NCBI RefSeq assembly: GCF_040712315.1
Contig: NC_134017.1
Location: forward strand, 51,333,636 to 51,397,635
DNA from: Castanea sativa
Lineage: Eukaryota; Streptophyta; Magnoliopsida; Fagales; Fagaceae
Reading direction: 5' to 3'
DNA: 64,000 nt
In this document: in pieces, positions 46,380 through 59,476 of the stretch
Layout: the number at the start of each line of letters is the position of its first letter
Position numbering within the stretch: position 1 is the stretch's first letter
Notes under the pieces: generated by a model
Database searches by the model: none
Told to the model about the DNA's origin: nothing
Seen by the model: only the letters and a program-made list of their open reading frames with translations
Translations under genes and position numbers: made by a program

Positions 46380-49300
46380 CTGGATGAGATAGAGTAAAGA
46401 CTTCAATATCTTATATAAACTTAATTACAGAATGTTTGTGGTCCATTTTATGGATTTGTACAGGATGGCTACAATCAAGTAAATATAAAACAAATATGGA
46501 ATACCGCATTCTAGCTTTCCTAGAATAGATAGATTAATATGCGCCTCTATTTAATAATGCTAGAATCATAGAGGAGCATGCTCTACTACAGCTGCAATCA
46601 TAGTGCATGATTTGCTGGTCTGCTCATTGCTAGAATTATTGCTAGGATCATGCTCTATGGGTGTAATTCTATCACTCCCCCTTAAACATGGCCGTGGATG
46701 AGGACAAAGGCCAATTTTAACACGAAATGATTGAAAGTGAGCTTTTGACAAAGGCTTGGCATATATATCAGCAAGCTAATTTGAAGATGAAACAAACTGA
46801 GTCAGCAATGCTCCAAGCGCCACACGTTCTCTAATATAGTGGTAATCCAATTCGATTTGTTTTGTTCTGGCATGGAGAATTGGATTGACAGACATATATA
46901 GAGCACCTATACTCAGCCTCAGCACTAGATTAAGCCACAGTGGCCTGCTTCTTTGCACATCATGATATGCAATTGTTGCCAGGAAAAGTGCAAAAGCCTG
47001 TAGTGGATCTTCTAGTGGTTGGACAGCCAGCCCAATCTGTATCTGAGAACCTATAAAGGTCTCGAGTGCTCTCAGCTAGAATTTTCATCCCAAAGTAAGC
47101 TGTTCCTTGAACATATTGCAAGAGCCGTTTGACAAGCTGAAAGTGTGCCAATGTTGGAGATTGCATAAATTGGCAGACATAGTTGACATTATAAGCAATG
47201 TCTGGTCTTGTAAAAGTAAGGTATTGGAGTCCACGTACAAGACTTCAAAATTTGCTAGGATTAGAAAATAGCTTAGAGTTATGTGAAAGATGTCTACCTT
47301 TGGAAGGCATGGGTGTGGAAATAGGTTTGCAAGCACTCATGTCAGCTTGAGCTAAAAGATCCAATGCATATCAATGTTGGGACAAGAAAAGACTATGTCC
47401 AACCTTATGAACTTCAATGCTAAGAAAATGGTGAAGGAAGCCAAGATCTTTAATTGAAAACTGTTGAGCCAACTGATTTATGAGCCAATTAATACAATTT
47501 GGGTTGTCACTAGTGACCTCCATGTCATCTACATATAGTAGTAGTATAAGAATACCCCCTGAAGAATGGTAAATAAACAAATTGGGGTCAGTGATGCTGC
47601 AATAAAACCTGAGATGGAGAAGGAAGTCACTAAGTCGATCAAACCAAGCTCTAGGAGCTTGTTTGAGACCATAGAGAGCTCGACTTAGTTGACAAACATA
47701 TGTTGGGTAAGCAGGATCCACATATCCAGGTGGTTGTTGCATATAGACAGGTGCACTAAGGTGGTCATGCAAAAATGCATTTTTGACGTCAAGTTGTCGA
47801 AGTTCCCAGCGTTTAACAAATGCAATTTTGAGGACAACTCTGATGCTGGCTCGCTTGATGATAGGTGAAAAAGTCTCAGAAAAATCCACTCCATCAACTT
47901 GATTAAAGCCTTTTGCCACTAAATGTGCTTTGAGGTGTTCAAGGGAACCATTAGGTTGTAGCTTGGCTTTGTAAACCCATTTGCATCCCACCGCATTCAT
48001 TTCTGGTCTAAGAGGAACAAGGGTCCAACTTTGATTGGGATAGCAAAGGCAACCAACTCCTCATCCACTGCTGTAGACCAGCCAAGGTGTTTTTGGCTTC
48101 AATGACTGATTTTGGTACTGCTGGAATCTCATGGACAACATGAAAATTTGCATATTTTGGATTTGGCTTACGTATTCCAACCTTGGATCTAGTAAGCATA
48201 GTATGCTGGGTTGGTTGAGGCCTGACAGTAGCTAGCTGTTCTAAGATGGGTGAATCATTTTCAAATAGTGCTCTTACTGTTGGGTTTAACTGTGGGCTAG
48301 CAGGAGGTGGTTGAGGCAAAGAGAGTTGACAATTAGTTGGAGATGGTGGTGGAGCAACTGCTGTCAATGGTGGAGAATGATTTGATAATGTAGGAATGGT
48401 GTTGTCAATTGCTAAGTTCTCTCATTCAGAGAAGGTGCAAAGCTCCCCTTCAACTGGTTCATGGCCATAAAGACATGTGGGTTGTGAGTATGGTAGAATG
48501 GACTCATCAAACGCCAAATGCCATGAGATGTAAATGTGACATGTTGGAGGATAAAGGCACTTGTAGCCCTTGTGTTTGTTGCTATAACCAAGAAACACAC
48601 AAGGCACTGACTTTGGCTCCAATTTGTGTTGTCTATAGTCTCCAATATAAGGAAAGCACCTACTTTCCAAGATTCGAAAAGTGCCATAGTCAGGATGTTT
48701 TACCTTAGAGACAATAAAAGGGTGAGTCCATCTCTAAAGTAGGAGAAGGCAATCTATTGAGCAGAAAAACTGCTATGGAGAAGCAATCCAGCTCGAATCT
48801 TGGTGGAATTTTGGCATGGAACATCATGGTTAACCCTAGTTCTATGATGCTTTGATGCTTTCTCTCAGCCTTGCCATTCTGTTCTAGAGTCTTGGGGCAT
48901 GTAGATTGATGATGGAAACCCTTAGCTGTCAAAATCAGTGAATGCTTTGGCTGTAAATTTTCCTCCTTCATCACTTTTAAATATGCGTATTTTGGCATCA
49001 AATTGACAAGAAACATAATTATGAAATTGGACAAATGTGTCAAATAGATCAAATTTATGTGGAAGAGGAAAGAGCCATGTAAAATTTGTGAATTCATCAA
49101 CAAAAATGGCATAGAACCAAAATTTGCCTCCGAAAACAATTGGAGCTGGCCCCCATAAATCACAATGAACTTTATAGAAAGGGATACTTATATTATTATC
49201 ACTTTGTAGAAAAGGTAATCTACAAGATTTTCCTATTTGACAACTAGTACAAACATCAGGCAGTTGAGATTGAGAAGAAGTGAAAAATTTCTAAGAATGA

Positions 49301-49884
49301 AGATATTCTATAATTCTTTGATTAGGATGTCCTAAGCGTTGATGCCAACACTATTTATTGACTTGGCGAAATCTTTTTGAGAAGAGAGCTGTTAGATCTT
49401 TATCTAAGATTCTGTTAGGTGGTCCTTCATCAAAAATATAGAGTCTCTTCTGTTTCCTTCCCCTTTCCACTATCCTCTGAGTGATCTTGTCCTTTATCAC
49501 AAAATCAGGGCTATCAAACACAAATTTGAGAGGATAATCATAACTTAACCTATTAATATAGAGGAGATCTTTCTTGATGTTTGGTACAAGTAAAACATCA
49601 TTAAGTGGAATAGAGGAATCACCTGATCCTACAGTGGCTTTGCCAAAATGTGTAATTGGCAAAATATCACCATTTCCAACCATTGCACCATCATTCCTAG
49701 TATAAGGAGTTAAGGAATGAAGATTACCTGCATTTCTAGTCATGTGGTTTGTGGTACCAGTGTCAGGATGCCAAGTAGAGTCTTGAATATCACTTAATTT
49801 CATTGCTGCAAAACTTTGAGGTAGATTGTTAGCAGTGAATGAGTGATTAAATCTATTAACCATAATTCTAACACTCTCCCTCAC
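46380..49884 (-). mobile_element. Ty1/copia retrotransposon, 5'-truncated and decayed
   Basis: Read on -, the domain order is protease, integrase, reverse transcriptase, RNase H, which defines copia. A polypurine tract (AAGGGGGAG on -, 46675-46684) directly precedes an LTR-like start TGATAGAATTACACCC at 46674. The lower LTR border was not found (46380 is a guess). Gag and the 5' LTR are missing at the high-coordinate end. The lineage looks Ale/Retrofit-like, but this is not certain. Confidence 0.8.
46690..49884 (-). pseudogene. copia pol remnants (protease, integrase, RT, RNase H)
   Basis: Protease: DTGTTNHMT near 49760. GAG-pre-integrase: WHQRLGHPNQRI near 49340-49300, CTSCQIGK. Integrase core: HCDLWGPAP (about 49160), then QNGKAERKHQSI (about 48880), and RLPSPTLEMDSPF. 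RT at 48000-47371: GCKWVYKAKLQPNGS, QLDVKNAFLHDHL, QPPGYVDP, ALYGLKQAPRAWF and the catalytic LLLYVDDMEVT. RNase H: LYRFSDTDWAGCPTTRRSTT near 47070. Stops and frame changes separate the blocks (for example near 49270, 48700, 48000 and 47370), so no functional polyprotein remains. Confidence 0.9.
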
Positions 49885-50098
49885 TTGTGGGCCTAAACTT
49901 CCCCTTAATAAGTGGGGCCCTACAAGTGAGAATTTAACATTTTAAATGAGAGGTAGAGTGAAAATAGGGAATGAACTCAGGATTTTTTGTTCTTATACCA
50001 TGTTAAATTACCGATTCTCTCAAAAACTTAAGTTATTAGAAAACGGTGAGTTTAATCACTTAACCATAATTCTAACAATTTTTCCCCTGTCCCTTTTT
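49857..50098. repeat. Short block bounded by 18-bp direct repeats
   Basis: TTAACCATAATTCTAACA occurs at about 49857-49874 and again at about 50081-50098, enclosing about 205 bp of noncoding DNA with a GGGCC-rich dyad (CTCACTTGTGGGCC / GGGGCCCTACAAGTGAG). The copia homology ends at its left border, so it may be a small element that marks the 5' truncation. Confidence 0.55.
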
Positions 50099-50309
50099 TC
50101 TATTGCTTTGAGGAGGAGTATCATCGTTTGTCGTACATTAGGTTCTTGGTGATGTGATTCATGTGTGAGCGTGTATCTAGAGTGGGGTGCATGAGTGTGA
50201 GCCCCTTTTTCTTACTTTTATTTTAGGAGTCGCTACCAACCATTGGTTGTATATTAGGTGTGATTGGTCACCTAAATGTCTAATTTATTTTTAGTTACCT
50301 AATTAACTA

Positions 50310-51104
50310 TGTTGGGAAATTTAGACCCCGGTTGATAGAATTAACAAGTTTTAAACCCAAGTTGTTAATTAGATTTATTATGAATAAACTTTGTTAAAAC
50401 AAACTAATATCAATATCATGTCAATATCATACATAGTGAAAAATTAAATAAGACAAGATATGATGATCTAAGAAAACCAATGAAACAAACTAGTTTCACA
50501 GCAAAAACCCTAGTATGTGACTAACTCCTTTGCACGAATCCCAGTACGTGACCCACTCACCAACTTGAGGAAGAAGAAGAAGAATGTTAGCTGAAAAGTT
50601 CTTCATTTCATTAACAATGAAGATCAAGAAGAATTTGGTTACAAAACCTTAAGGCACAAAGATGCAGTAGCTTCTTTCAGAGAGAATAAGGTATCGGTCA
50701 CCTTTTGCATGTGTTCTTGTATTCTCATATGTGACGGCCCTTAAAATAAGCCTTATATATGTCTAGGGTTGTGAGAAAAGAAACCCTACACAAATGTATA
50801 AGCATGGGCCGAAAATCAGATCTGAAAAACTAATTTTCGTAATTCTCGATAGATAGAATCTGTCAAGAGCTGTCAAGACTCATTAAACCTTGATAGATAG
50901 CTATTTGTCGAGAGTTGTCAGGAATTATCTAGCTTTAATGAACAACCCTTCTTTACTTGTTTCTTGGTCCAATCTTCATGGCTTTAATACTTGGTTTGAA
51001 TAACATGTTTCTTGAAGTATTAAACACATCCTAAATCTACCCAATTATAAGTAAAGAGTGTTTTGTCAAAGGATTAGCCAATTACATAAAATATGTCCTT
51101 AACA
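50310..51104 (-). mobile_element. Solo LTR of family C, inverted
   Basis: On - it starts TGTTAAGGACATATTTTATG and ends TAAATTTCCCAACA (795 bp). AACTA stands on both sides (50305-50309, 51105-51109), a perfect target duplication. Sequence throughout matches the right LTR of the element at 42740-44843, but is about 170 bp shorter. Confidence 0.9.
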
Positions 51105-51222
51105 AACTAAACCAAATTTTAAAGGTTCTTTAATTGAGGCAAACCAAAAGTCTTTGAACCAAAGATTTAAGAAATGAAAGTTTGGTTACATGTGTGGAAG
51201 GTGTTAGACACTCTACAACGCC

Positions 51223-53716
51223 TGTAAACACTCGATTTTGCACCCATGATTTAATCTTGGAAGATGACTAGAGTGACTATTCATATACCCAAAATTTATA
51301 GTTGCATTACATGCATTAATTCATTCATTTCATATCATAAAAATGATCTTGAGTTTCTAACGGTCGTGACGGTATGTTCCATTTTTAAATCGGATTGTCG
51401 GATTGTAAGATATCACATGATCAAGTTTACACGGTCTGCATGCATTATGTTTGGGTGGAACCGACCACGCATGATTTATTTAAATTAATTTTGGTTGGCT
51501 AGAAAATTAAAATTAATTAAATAATTTTATAATTGATTGTTAATTAGTGTAAAAAATAAATTTGCTTGCATGGGAATAAAGTGGATAATCAGATAACAAA
51601 GATGTTGTGGATGATCAATCCTTTTTGGAATGTTTATTTACAAGATAATTATCACTTTAGAGACCTGAATATCCAGAAAAATGGATTAATTTTAGAATAC
51701 AGATTAAAAATGTGTCTAGGTACAATTCCCGGCTAAAAAATTCTTAAAAAAGGAGTCCAAATTGGATCAAAACTCAAACGCGAGCTTAGCACCCAAGAGA
51801 GCCATTCGACACTCTTGGAGTGGCGATCGGCACTTCCTAAGTGCCGATTGGCACAAATTTGTGGCTTGGTCTAGGGATTCCTTATTTAAGATAAAGCCTA
51901 TCTTTTTCGACTTTTTAGAGATAAGGATGCATTCCAATTCATATCTAATCCCGTTCAGCTGATTTTTTGAAGCATCCCAATCTCTATAAATAGAGGAAAC
52001 AAATCAAAATTAGGGGCTCTTCTCTTCTAACTTTTCAATTCCCCTTATGTTAAAGATGTTCTGGAGGCTTTTGCTTTAGGAACTTCTTTTTTGTAAGTAA
52101 AGTATTTTAGGCTTCAAAGAGGTGAACAAACTTCTTTGAACTCTAAAATATTCTTTCATTAGAAGAGCATGCTCATGCAAGAGGTATTCTGTTTTTCTTC
52201 TTTCATTAAATTTTGTTATTGTTTGATGCACGAATATGTTTAACATGTTTTATTATGTATTGTTCTTGATATATAATTACCATGCTTTGCTACAATTTTC
52301 TTTAACATGTTCTTAGATGATTGTCTATTGTAATCCTTTTTTCTTAAATTTCAAAATTTGCTAATAACTATCAAAGATTATTTTTAAAATTCAAAAAAAC
52401 TGATCTGTATTTTCAGATCTGATTTTTTTTTCAAAAATCAAAACTAATATGTATTTTCATTAAATACAGATTTGATTTTTTTTTCAAAACTAAAAACTGA
52501 TCTGTATTTTCACCAAATACAAATTTGATTTTTTAACAAAAAGCTGATCTGTATTTTCATTAAATACAGATCTGATTTTTTTAACTCAAAAAATGATCTG
52601 TATTTTCATTAAATACAGATCTGATTTTTTTAACTCAAAAATTGATTTATATTTTCATTAAATATAGATATGATTTTTTTTTTAACTCAAAAACTAATCT
52701 GTATTTTCATTAAATATAGATCTGATTTTTTTTTAGAAAAAGTTTTCTTTGTTACAAAATTGCAGATTTTGGAATTTAAAAGAAGGGGTTGAAGGTTAGG
52801 TTGAAGTCTTTTTTTTTTTTTTTTTTAATATGTGATGCATGCATAATAAATTTACCTCATGAATATGAATCCTCTTTCAAAAAGTCTTTTTTTTTTTTTT
52901 TTTTTTTTGTTTCTAAAAATAGATCAGATTTTTCTCTTACAAACCTAAAATTATTTTTTACTTTTCAAAACAAATCTGGTTCTTTTTAACAAAATCTCTC
53001 TCTTTTTTTTTTTTTAAACAATACACAAAACAAATCTAATTTTTTATTGATAGATTTTTTCTTTTTAACCCCTTATAAAAGCGGATCTGATTCTTTTTAA
53101 CAAAATCTTATTCACCTTGTTTCTAAAAACAGATTTGAATTTTTTTAACAAACCAAGTCTTATTTTTTTTTTTATCCTTAAAACAAACCTGAATTTTCTT
53201 TAAAAAGAGGACATATTCATAAGGCAAGTTTATTTAAATTAATTTTTGTCAAGTGTCTGTCATGTGTGTTCAACATATCATTCAACATCATGCAAAAAAT
53301 AGTATATTGGTCATTAGAGTCTAGAAGACCATACTCTGTCTGCGCTGAATGAGTGCCTAACACCTTCTCATTCCGTAACCTAGCTCCCGAGCTTAGGATT
53401 TTCGGATAAGAAGATTAGTGCTTTGTTTTTTAATTTTGGTAGATTGTAACTAGGACCAAAGTTTTGTATTTTTTTGCATAGATTGTAACTAGGACCCAAA
53501 GCCTTGTAAGGATAATTTACCAAAATTGTATTTTTTTTATTCAATCAATGACATTCAACGTATTTTGAATATGTATTTTGCATTAAGTTTTTCTTATTTT
53601 TTTGTATAAAAAATAAGTGACGACTTCACGCCACTACCCTAAAAGGAGAGGTGCCCTAATTACAAGCACCCGAATCTCTTTTTTGAGGGGGTCCCCAAAT
53701 TTCGCAGCCTCTCACA
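51223..53716 (+). mobile_element. Solo LTR of family A (copy 2)
   Basis: It begins TGTAAACACTCGATTTTGC and ends GCAGCCTCTCACA, 2,494 bp, homologous end to end to the solo LTR at 27949-36837. The flanks are ACGCC (51218-51222) and AGGCC (53717-53721), a 5-bp duplication with one mismatch. The host sequence reads on across the insertion. Confidence 0.8.
52380..52735. repeat. Minisatellite of palindromic units inside family A LTR (copy 2)
   Basis: About six units of 55-60 bp with the dyad GATCTGTATTTTC / AAATACAGATCTG followed by a T run and ACTCAAAAA. It is the same position and architecture as the array at 29110-29530, with different base composition within the arms. Confidence 0.75.
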
Positions 53717-53828
53717 AGGCCTATCTGAAGATAGTATCTCATTTTAATTAAACCCCAAATGTTATTTTACAGTAAAGAAATTAGATACTTGGCATTTTGA
53801 TTTTTTTTGAAAAGGTTTTTACAAACAA

Positions 53829-54160
53829 TATACATTTTTTTTAGTAAACAGTAATACTTAGAACAAACACAAAAATAGTAATATTAGTATTTTAAACCAG
53901 GTTTATAATACATTACATAACCAGAGTACAACTACAAAGGTTTGTAGTTGTAGTTGTAGTTGTAGTTGTACTTTGGTTATGTGTGTGTCTAGTTGTACAA
54001 ATAGGGATATTTATCCCACATTAGTTATGTGTGTCTAGTGTTCGCTATTTATAACCCTAGTTTCTGTAATGTATTATAAACCCGATTTAAAATACTAATA
54101 TTACTATTTTCGTGTGTGTTTTAATAAGTATTACTGTTTACTAAAAAAAAAAAAATATAC
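53829..54160. mobile_element. MITE with long terminal inverted repeats
   Basis: Two arms of about 80 bp are inverted copies. The left carries AGTAAACAGTAATACTTA, ATAGTAATATTAGTATTTTA and GGTTTATAATACATTACA; the right has their reverse complements with few differences. The loop contains a (GTAGTT)n repeat at about 53944-53970. It is about 330 bp, noncoding and AT-rich. Confidence 0.75.
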
Positions 54161-57100
54161 ATATATATACATGTGAGTAAATATTTACATAATAGTTATC
54201 ATGTGAATAATAACTCCATCAAAATATATAACCAAAACATGTAAAGTATATACATAAATTACATGTGAAAAAAGCATACAAGTATATTATACAATAACAT
54301 GTATCTATTTATTATATAGCTAGCATGTAAACATTACAACTATACAAAGAAAAACACCATGAAATGAAAAGAAAGAGTTGGAAGAATAGCACCTTGTTGT
54401 CATCCCAATTTTCCCATTTTGTTACTGCCAAAATTATTAGGAACAATGTATGCTTATGAGATGTTCAAAGACTCAAGAAAGTGAGCCTTGAACACAAATC
54501 CACAAACTACCTCTATTCTAAGAAAATTAAAAGGGATAAAAAGAAAGGGTTATAACGTTACCCTTATTATTTTAGAAAAGAGCTATTTTTCTTGAAAACA
54601 TTTTTTACGTGGTAAAAAGGTTCATGAAAAACATATATTGTTTTTTTTGAAAGAACGTATTTTAAAAGAAATACTTCAAAAACATCCTTTTCTTATAAAA
54701 AATTTTTGAAAAAAAAAAAACAGATTTTCGTTTAAAAAAACAGTTTTCAGAAAACCCATTTTATTTACTCTAGAAAACAGTTTTGATTTAATGCAGAAAA
54801 TAATTTTTTATACATTGCAGAAAACAGTTTTTATACAGTGCAGAAAAATAGTTTTGAAAACAATATATATTTTTTACTTTATAAAACATTTTTTAAAAAA
54901 AAATTTAAAACAGATTTTTTTAGGAAATGTTTTTTTTAAATAGTTACGGAAAACAGAATTTTTGTTTTTTTTTTTCGTTTTGAAATTTCGGGCTCCCCCT
55001 AAAAAAGATTATCATTTTAAAAACACATTTAAAAAAGGATTTGAAGAGAAACATTTTTGAATGCACTTTTGAAAACAAGCGTATCATTATTTTTAGGGTT
55101 TCGGGTTTCCCATTAAAAAAGATTTTTTTGAAACTTTCTCTCTTTTTTTTTTAGAGGAGGGAGGAACATAAAGAAAATATTTTGTTTTGAAAACTTTTAA
55201 AAGACAAAAGACATTTAAAAAAAAAAACCTTTTTGAAAAAGACTTTTCTTGTAGAAAGGGTTGAATAGAGATTTTTTTTTTTTTTTTTGAAACAAACATC
55301 TGCTTAGAATAGAGGTGTAGAGGAAATTTATGCCCAAGCATTTTCTTTATGGCACATTATCAACAAGTAAAAGATAAATGGACAGGAACACGATAAGGTG
55401 CATAAAAAGTAAAGCTTGAAAAGGAAATAACATGAAATGCAAAGACTTGGAATTTAAATTGCAAGAAAAAAAATAAAAACTTGAAATTTAAATGACATAA
55501 AAGTAAAAGCTTGGAATATTGTAAAGTTGATTAAAATGTTTATTTATCTATTATTTCCTCCTTAAATAAAGTCTAATCCCCTTCAAGCCTTATGGATCCT
55601 TCATCATAAATAAATGGAAGTTCTTAGGCCATCACCACTCTTATGAGACATTCCCATATTGTGCCCTAATGGGGGGTTTAAACACCATTTAAAGAGGATG
55701 ATAGAATTTTTTTTTAGATCTCTAGATATAACACACACACACACACACAGAAGCAATAAAAGTACAAGGGGATGGGGATGTTGCAAGAAAATAAAAGGGA
55801 TTGCAAATAATGTAAAGGTAAGAAAATAAAATCCTAGATGCCTAGGTGGTATAGGATTTCTTCCCCCTAAGGGTACTTCCCATTTATGGCCTAGGATAAT
55901 GCTCCAAAACCCATCTAGGATGAATAATACAAATATAATATTCAACATTAATATTAAAAGCATTTTTGAAAGAAAGGGGGTTAGAAACAGGCACAATATA
56001 TACAAGAACTTAATAAAGCAACTATTTACACAACAAAGTAAAGGAAAGATTTTTTTATATATGAAAATATGATTACAATATACAAAAGGGGTGGGATGGG
56101 TTTAGTTATTAATGAACTAAACCCACCCCCAAATCCTTACCCACAAAGATTACAAGAATGGAGGAAGGATGGAGCTTTTGGTGTGGGGTTTCCTAAAGAG
56201 AAAGAGAGAGATTTTTATTTTTATTTTTTTTTATCTCTTACTATTTTTTTTACTCTTTCCTCACAAAAACCTTACATTAATTTCTACATGAATTTTCTAC
56301 CTCACTTTTCTACATCACTTTTCTACATGATTTTTCAAAAAGGGGGGGGGGGGTATTTATAGGAAAAATGAGGGAACGTGAGGCTAGCATTAGTGTACCA
56401 TGTTATACTAGTGCTAGCCACCCCTTCAAAGGAGCGGCTAGCATTGGTATACCCTGGTACACCAATGCTAGGTCCATCCTTATCCACCATGTCATCTGCC
56501 TTGTTTGTATTTTTTTTTTTGTCTTTTTCTGATTTCTTGCTGGAGCTTCGGGCTGCTTTTGGAGGCCTTTCCAAGCTCATTTTTCTTTAAATTTTATATT
56601 CATGGAAAGCCCTAGATGTCTATTTTCCAATGGTTCTGGCCTTGTTCGATTTGGAGCTACGGTTGTTGAGATATCGCACTTGGATGGGAGGTGATGCAAA
56701 GCTGAAAAATTCTGAACGTCTTCCGTTGAAAAATTCATGTCTTTTAATCTGGAGCTGATATTGTCGAGCCCTTTTGGTAAAAATTAGTTAAGACCTTGTT
56801 CTTCAAGATGGTCCAACCCGTTTGTTATAATTCTTGCCCAATCGGTATAGTTTATTGTGCAAAGCCGGGTCCAAACTGTCAATTTTCCTGAAAAATATAA
56901 TAAAGACTTTATTAGGGTTCCGGTATTTTTGTGATATCTCATCCATTTTAACTCCGACTTTGGCCTGTAAACTATCGTTTGGAAGGGAAAAATATGCCTT
57001 GTGATGATCTAAAATTCAACATGATCCAACTGTCGAATCAAAAAGTAAACTTTTTGACCATATTCAGTTAGGGTTTTCGACCAGATTTTTTGTACAATGG

Positions 57101-57400
57101 GTTTTTCAAATGTTGTATTTGATTTGCCATTCAAACATGTTGTATTTATTTTCGCCCTTTTTGGCTTTGAAATTCACGGTTTTCCACATTTTTTTTTTTT
57201 GGGTTTTTCTAGTCTTTGTTTCGATGCGTGAATCAGGGCTGGAAAAATACGGAATTGACAGTAAGATTATGGAAACAAATGATATGTGAACAACGATAAC
57301 AATTAAGGGACATATATAGGCCTTAATGCTGACCTGCACCGTAATAGGATTTCCTAACGCCAAATAAGCCAGCGAAAGAATGATTTATGTGTTATGTGAT
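54161..57400. other. Probable old retroelement-derived noncoding DNA
   Basis: Repeated AAAACAGTTTT-type dyads (about 54720-54990), homopolymer runs including a 12-G run near 56342-56353, a CA array near 55733-55749 and no recognisable gene. Together with 50100-50309 and 51105-51222 (GGAGTCGCTACCAACCATTGG, GGAAGGTGTTAGACACTC) it looks like noncoding parts of an older large LTR element into which the solo LTRs inserted. This is inference from style, not from a full alignment. Confidence 0.4.
56382..56472. repeat. Two adjacent near-palindromes
   Basis: 56382-56419 (GGCTAGCATTAGTGTACC ... ACTAGTGCTAGCC) and 56436-56472 (GGCTAGCATTGGTATACC ... CACCAATGCTAGG) are each nearly self-complementary and are similar to each other. 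They could form two neighbouring cruciforms or hairpins. Confidence 0.8.
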
Positions 57401-59476
57401 ATTTGGCCCTTAAAATTTAGTAACAAGTTGATTCTTATCTCTGACTATGCCTATAAACATAATTTAAAAGAAAAATCTTAGTTTACATTTTACTATCAAT
57501 TAAAATTTTACATTGTAAGCTAAACAAATGTGTTCAATGTAATATATAATCAATGTAAACCTATAATTGCCTTAATTTAAAAATATTTCATTCAGGGCAA
57601 GAAGGAGAAGAAGAGAATAAAAAAGGGGATAGAAAATAAATTTAGGGCAACAAGTTGATTAATGTATTGCATCATTCTTGCTTAGTTTATTCGCCTTGTT
57701 CCTTTCTTCTGTGCCACTGTTATGGCAGCCCTATAGCATTTACACGTAACCCCTAGATTTAGGCGGTGCATTGGGTTTTATACTTAAGCATTGCTGTCAA
57801 AGTCGTGGTAAGTAGAATTCACCTCAGAAAGGATTGTCTACTGTAGGAAAGACTGATTATTTCCCTAGTCCCCCCCACCACCTAAGAGGAAATCCCTGTC
57901 ATTGGCTTATCCTCTTAGCCCTTCAACACTTTCTTATTTGGGAATTCAATTATTTGGAGTTTTCTAATTATATTTTAAGGTTTAATAACTTCATTTCCCA
58001 TTTATTAGATTTTTAAGCTAATCATACACTTAAATTTATATTATATGGGAGTGGGACTACATGTATCCTGTCGACACAATTGTTTATCAATTTTTTCCCC
58101 CTCCAAATCTTTGTCGTCATTTTTTTTACCCATATTAAGTTGCCATTGCATTATCAGTGGCTTTCGACTATGTTTGCAACAACGCAAGCTAAAAGTATGT
58201 CTGACCATTAAAAGTTTTCTCATTAAATTCGTGAGTAAACATTAGTTCACATGCCCTATTATACATATTCTCGCACATATTTAAATTGTACATAAATTGT
58301 AATCTATGTACAGTTTGAGTATACGTGAGAGTGTGTATAATAAATACTACTCTAAATTTATAATTTTTTTCAGAACTTTTATGGTACGTTTTGTTATTAT
58401 AGGTTTGCGTGAAAGTAATATTGATGGTATTGGCATACATAAAAAGAAAAAAAAAAAAACAGTTTTAATTAGTGGCAAGATCAACTCATGGAAAAGGTTG
58501 TGAATTTTACATGTGATCCATCTGTAGACTTTATTGAAGTAGCAATCAAGCTTATCTCATTTGTAGGTGAGACAATTTCCAAAGAACAATGTCCCACCCA
58601 TATGTTTTGGGGAACTTTTTCTTGTTTTTTGATAATTATGTTTTTGGCCCCCAGCAAGGAGAGAATGAAAGTTGATATGCCCGTACTCTTGTCTTGAGTA
58701 AACATACAATAACTTGGTTCATCATTTGGTAGTGCGAAGTTTGTTCTCAAAGGGCCCATAGCATGCTTGAAAAATTGCGAAAAATTCGGCAATGCAAATC
58801 TAAAACCACGCCGCTAAAAGAGAGAAAAAAGAAAAAGAAAAATGGTGGAGCCTTTCACACTATGCTTTGTTTGGTTCTCCCCCAAAAATGGTGAACTGTC
58901 ATTTTCCACTTTTCTATAGGGTTTGAATTAGAAATCTGTAAACTTGATAGGTTTCATAAATTAACCAGATAAAAAGTTTTCTGTGCTCAAAGACTAGCAG
59001 ATCATCTCACATGCTAAAACAATGATTATGATTATTCATGAGTCACAATTTTAGTGACCGACAAGCTCAAGCGGTAGATTTAAATAGGGTTATGATGGGG
59101 ATATATTGAAAGCGTTCAAGCTATATGAGTTTATCAACCCTTGAGAGACTCTTAAAATACATAAGGTTGTGATGGGAAATATCCTTGGTGTTTTTTAGTC
59201 TTCAAGAAAGCAAGAAAGTGAACATTCATCGTAAAGATCAACAGTGAACTATTTATGTATTTATTTATTTTCATTTCTACAAAGCATTTTTATACAACAT
59301 GGAACCAAACACACGCCAGAACAGACTGATTTATTTTTTCATGCATCATCACCTGGCTTTGTTCATTGTATAGATTCATCCAAAGCTCTAGCCAAATGGG
59401 ATTATTTTACCTGAGACAATACTGGAGGTGTCACAATTTTCAAGCTATATATAAGTACCATACATCTGTTTGACCA
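57401..59476. other. Intergenic DNA, no gene recognised
   Basis: Two overlapping opposite frames near 58481-58792 lack any motif I know, and neither is supported over the other. A short dyad-bearing segment (57486-57575) resembles one at 63068-63195. Nothing else is assigned. Confidence 0.45.

Noticed and set aside
27949..53716. One 25-kb retrotransposon with the two family A LTRs as its ends
   Set aside because: Each LTR has its own target duplication (GATAG; ACGCC/AGGCC) and the DNA between them consists of other elements, so they are independent solo LTRs.
51223..53716. Family A LTR as the 3' LTR of an attached element
   Set aside because: The sequence on its left continues on its right after removal of the LTR and one duplication copy, which fits a solo LTR inserted into older DNA.
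58481..58792. 103-codon frame on - overlapping a 69-codon frame on +
   Set aside because: Neither has a recognisable domain, homologous partner in the window, splice-site support or clear coding bias, and both cover the same bases.
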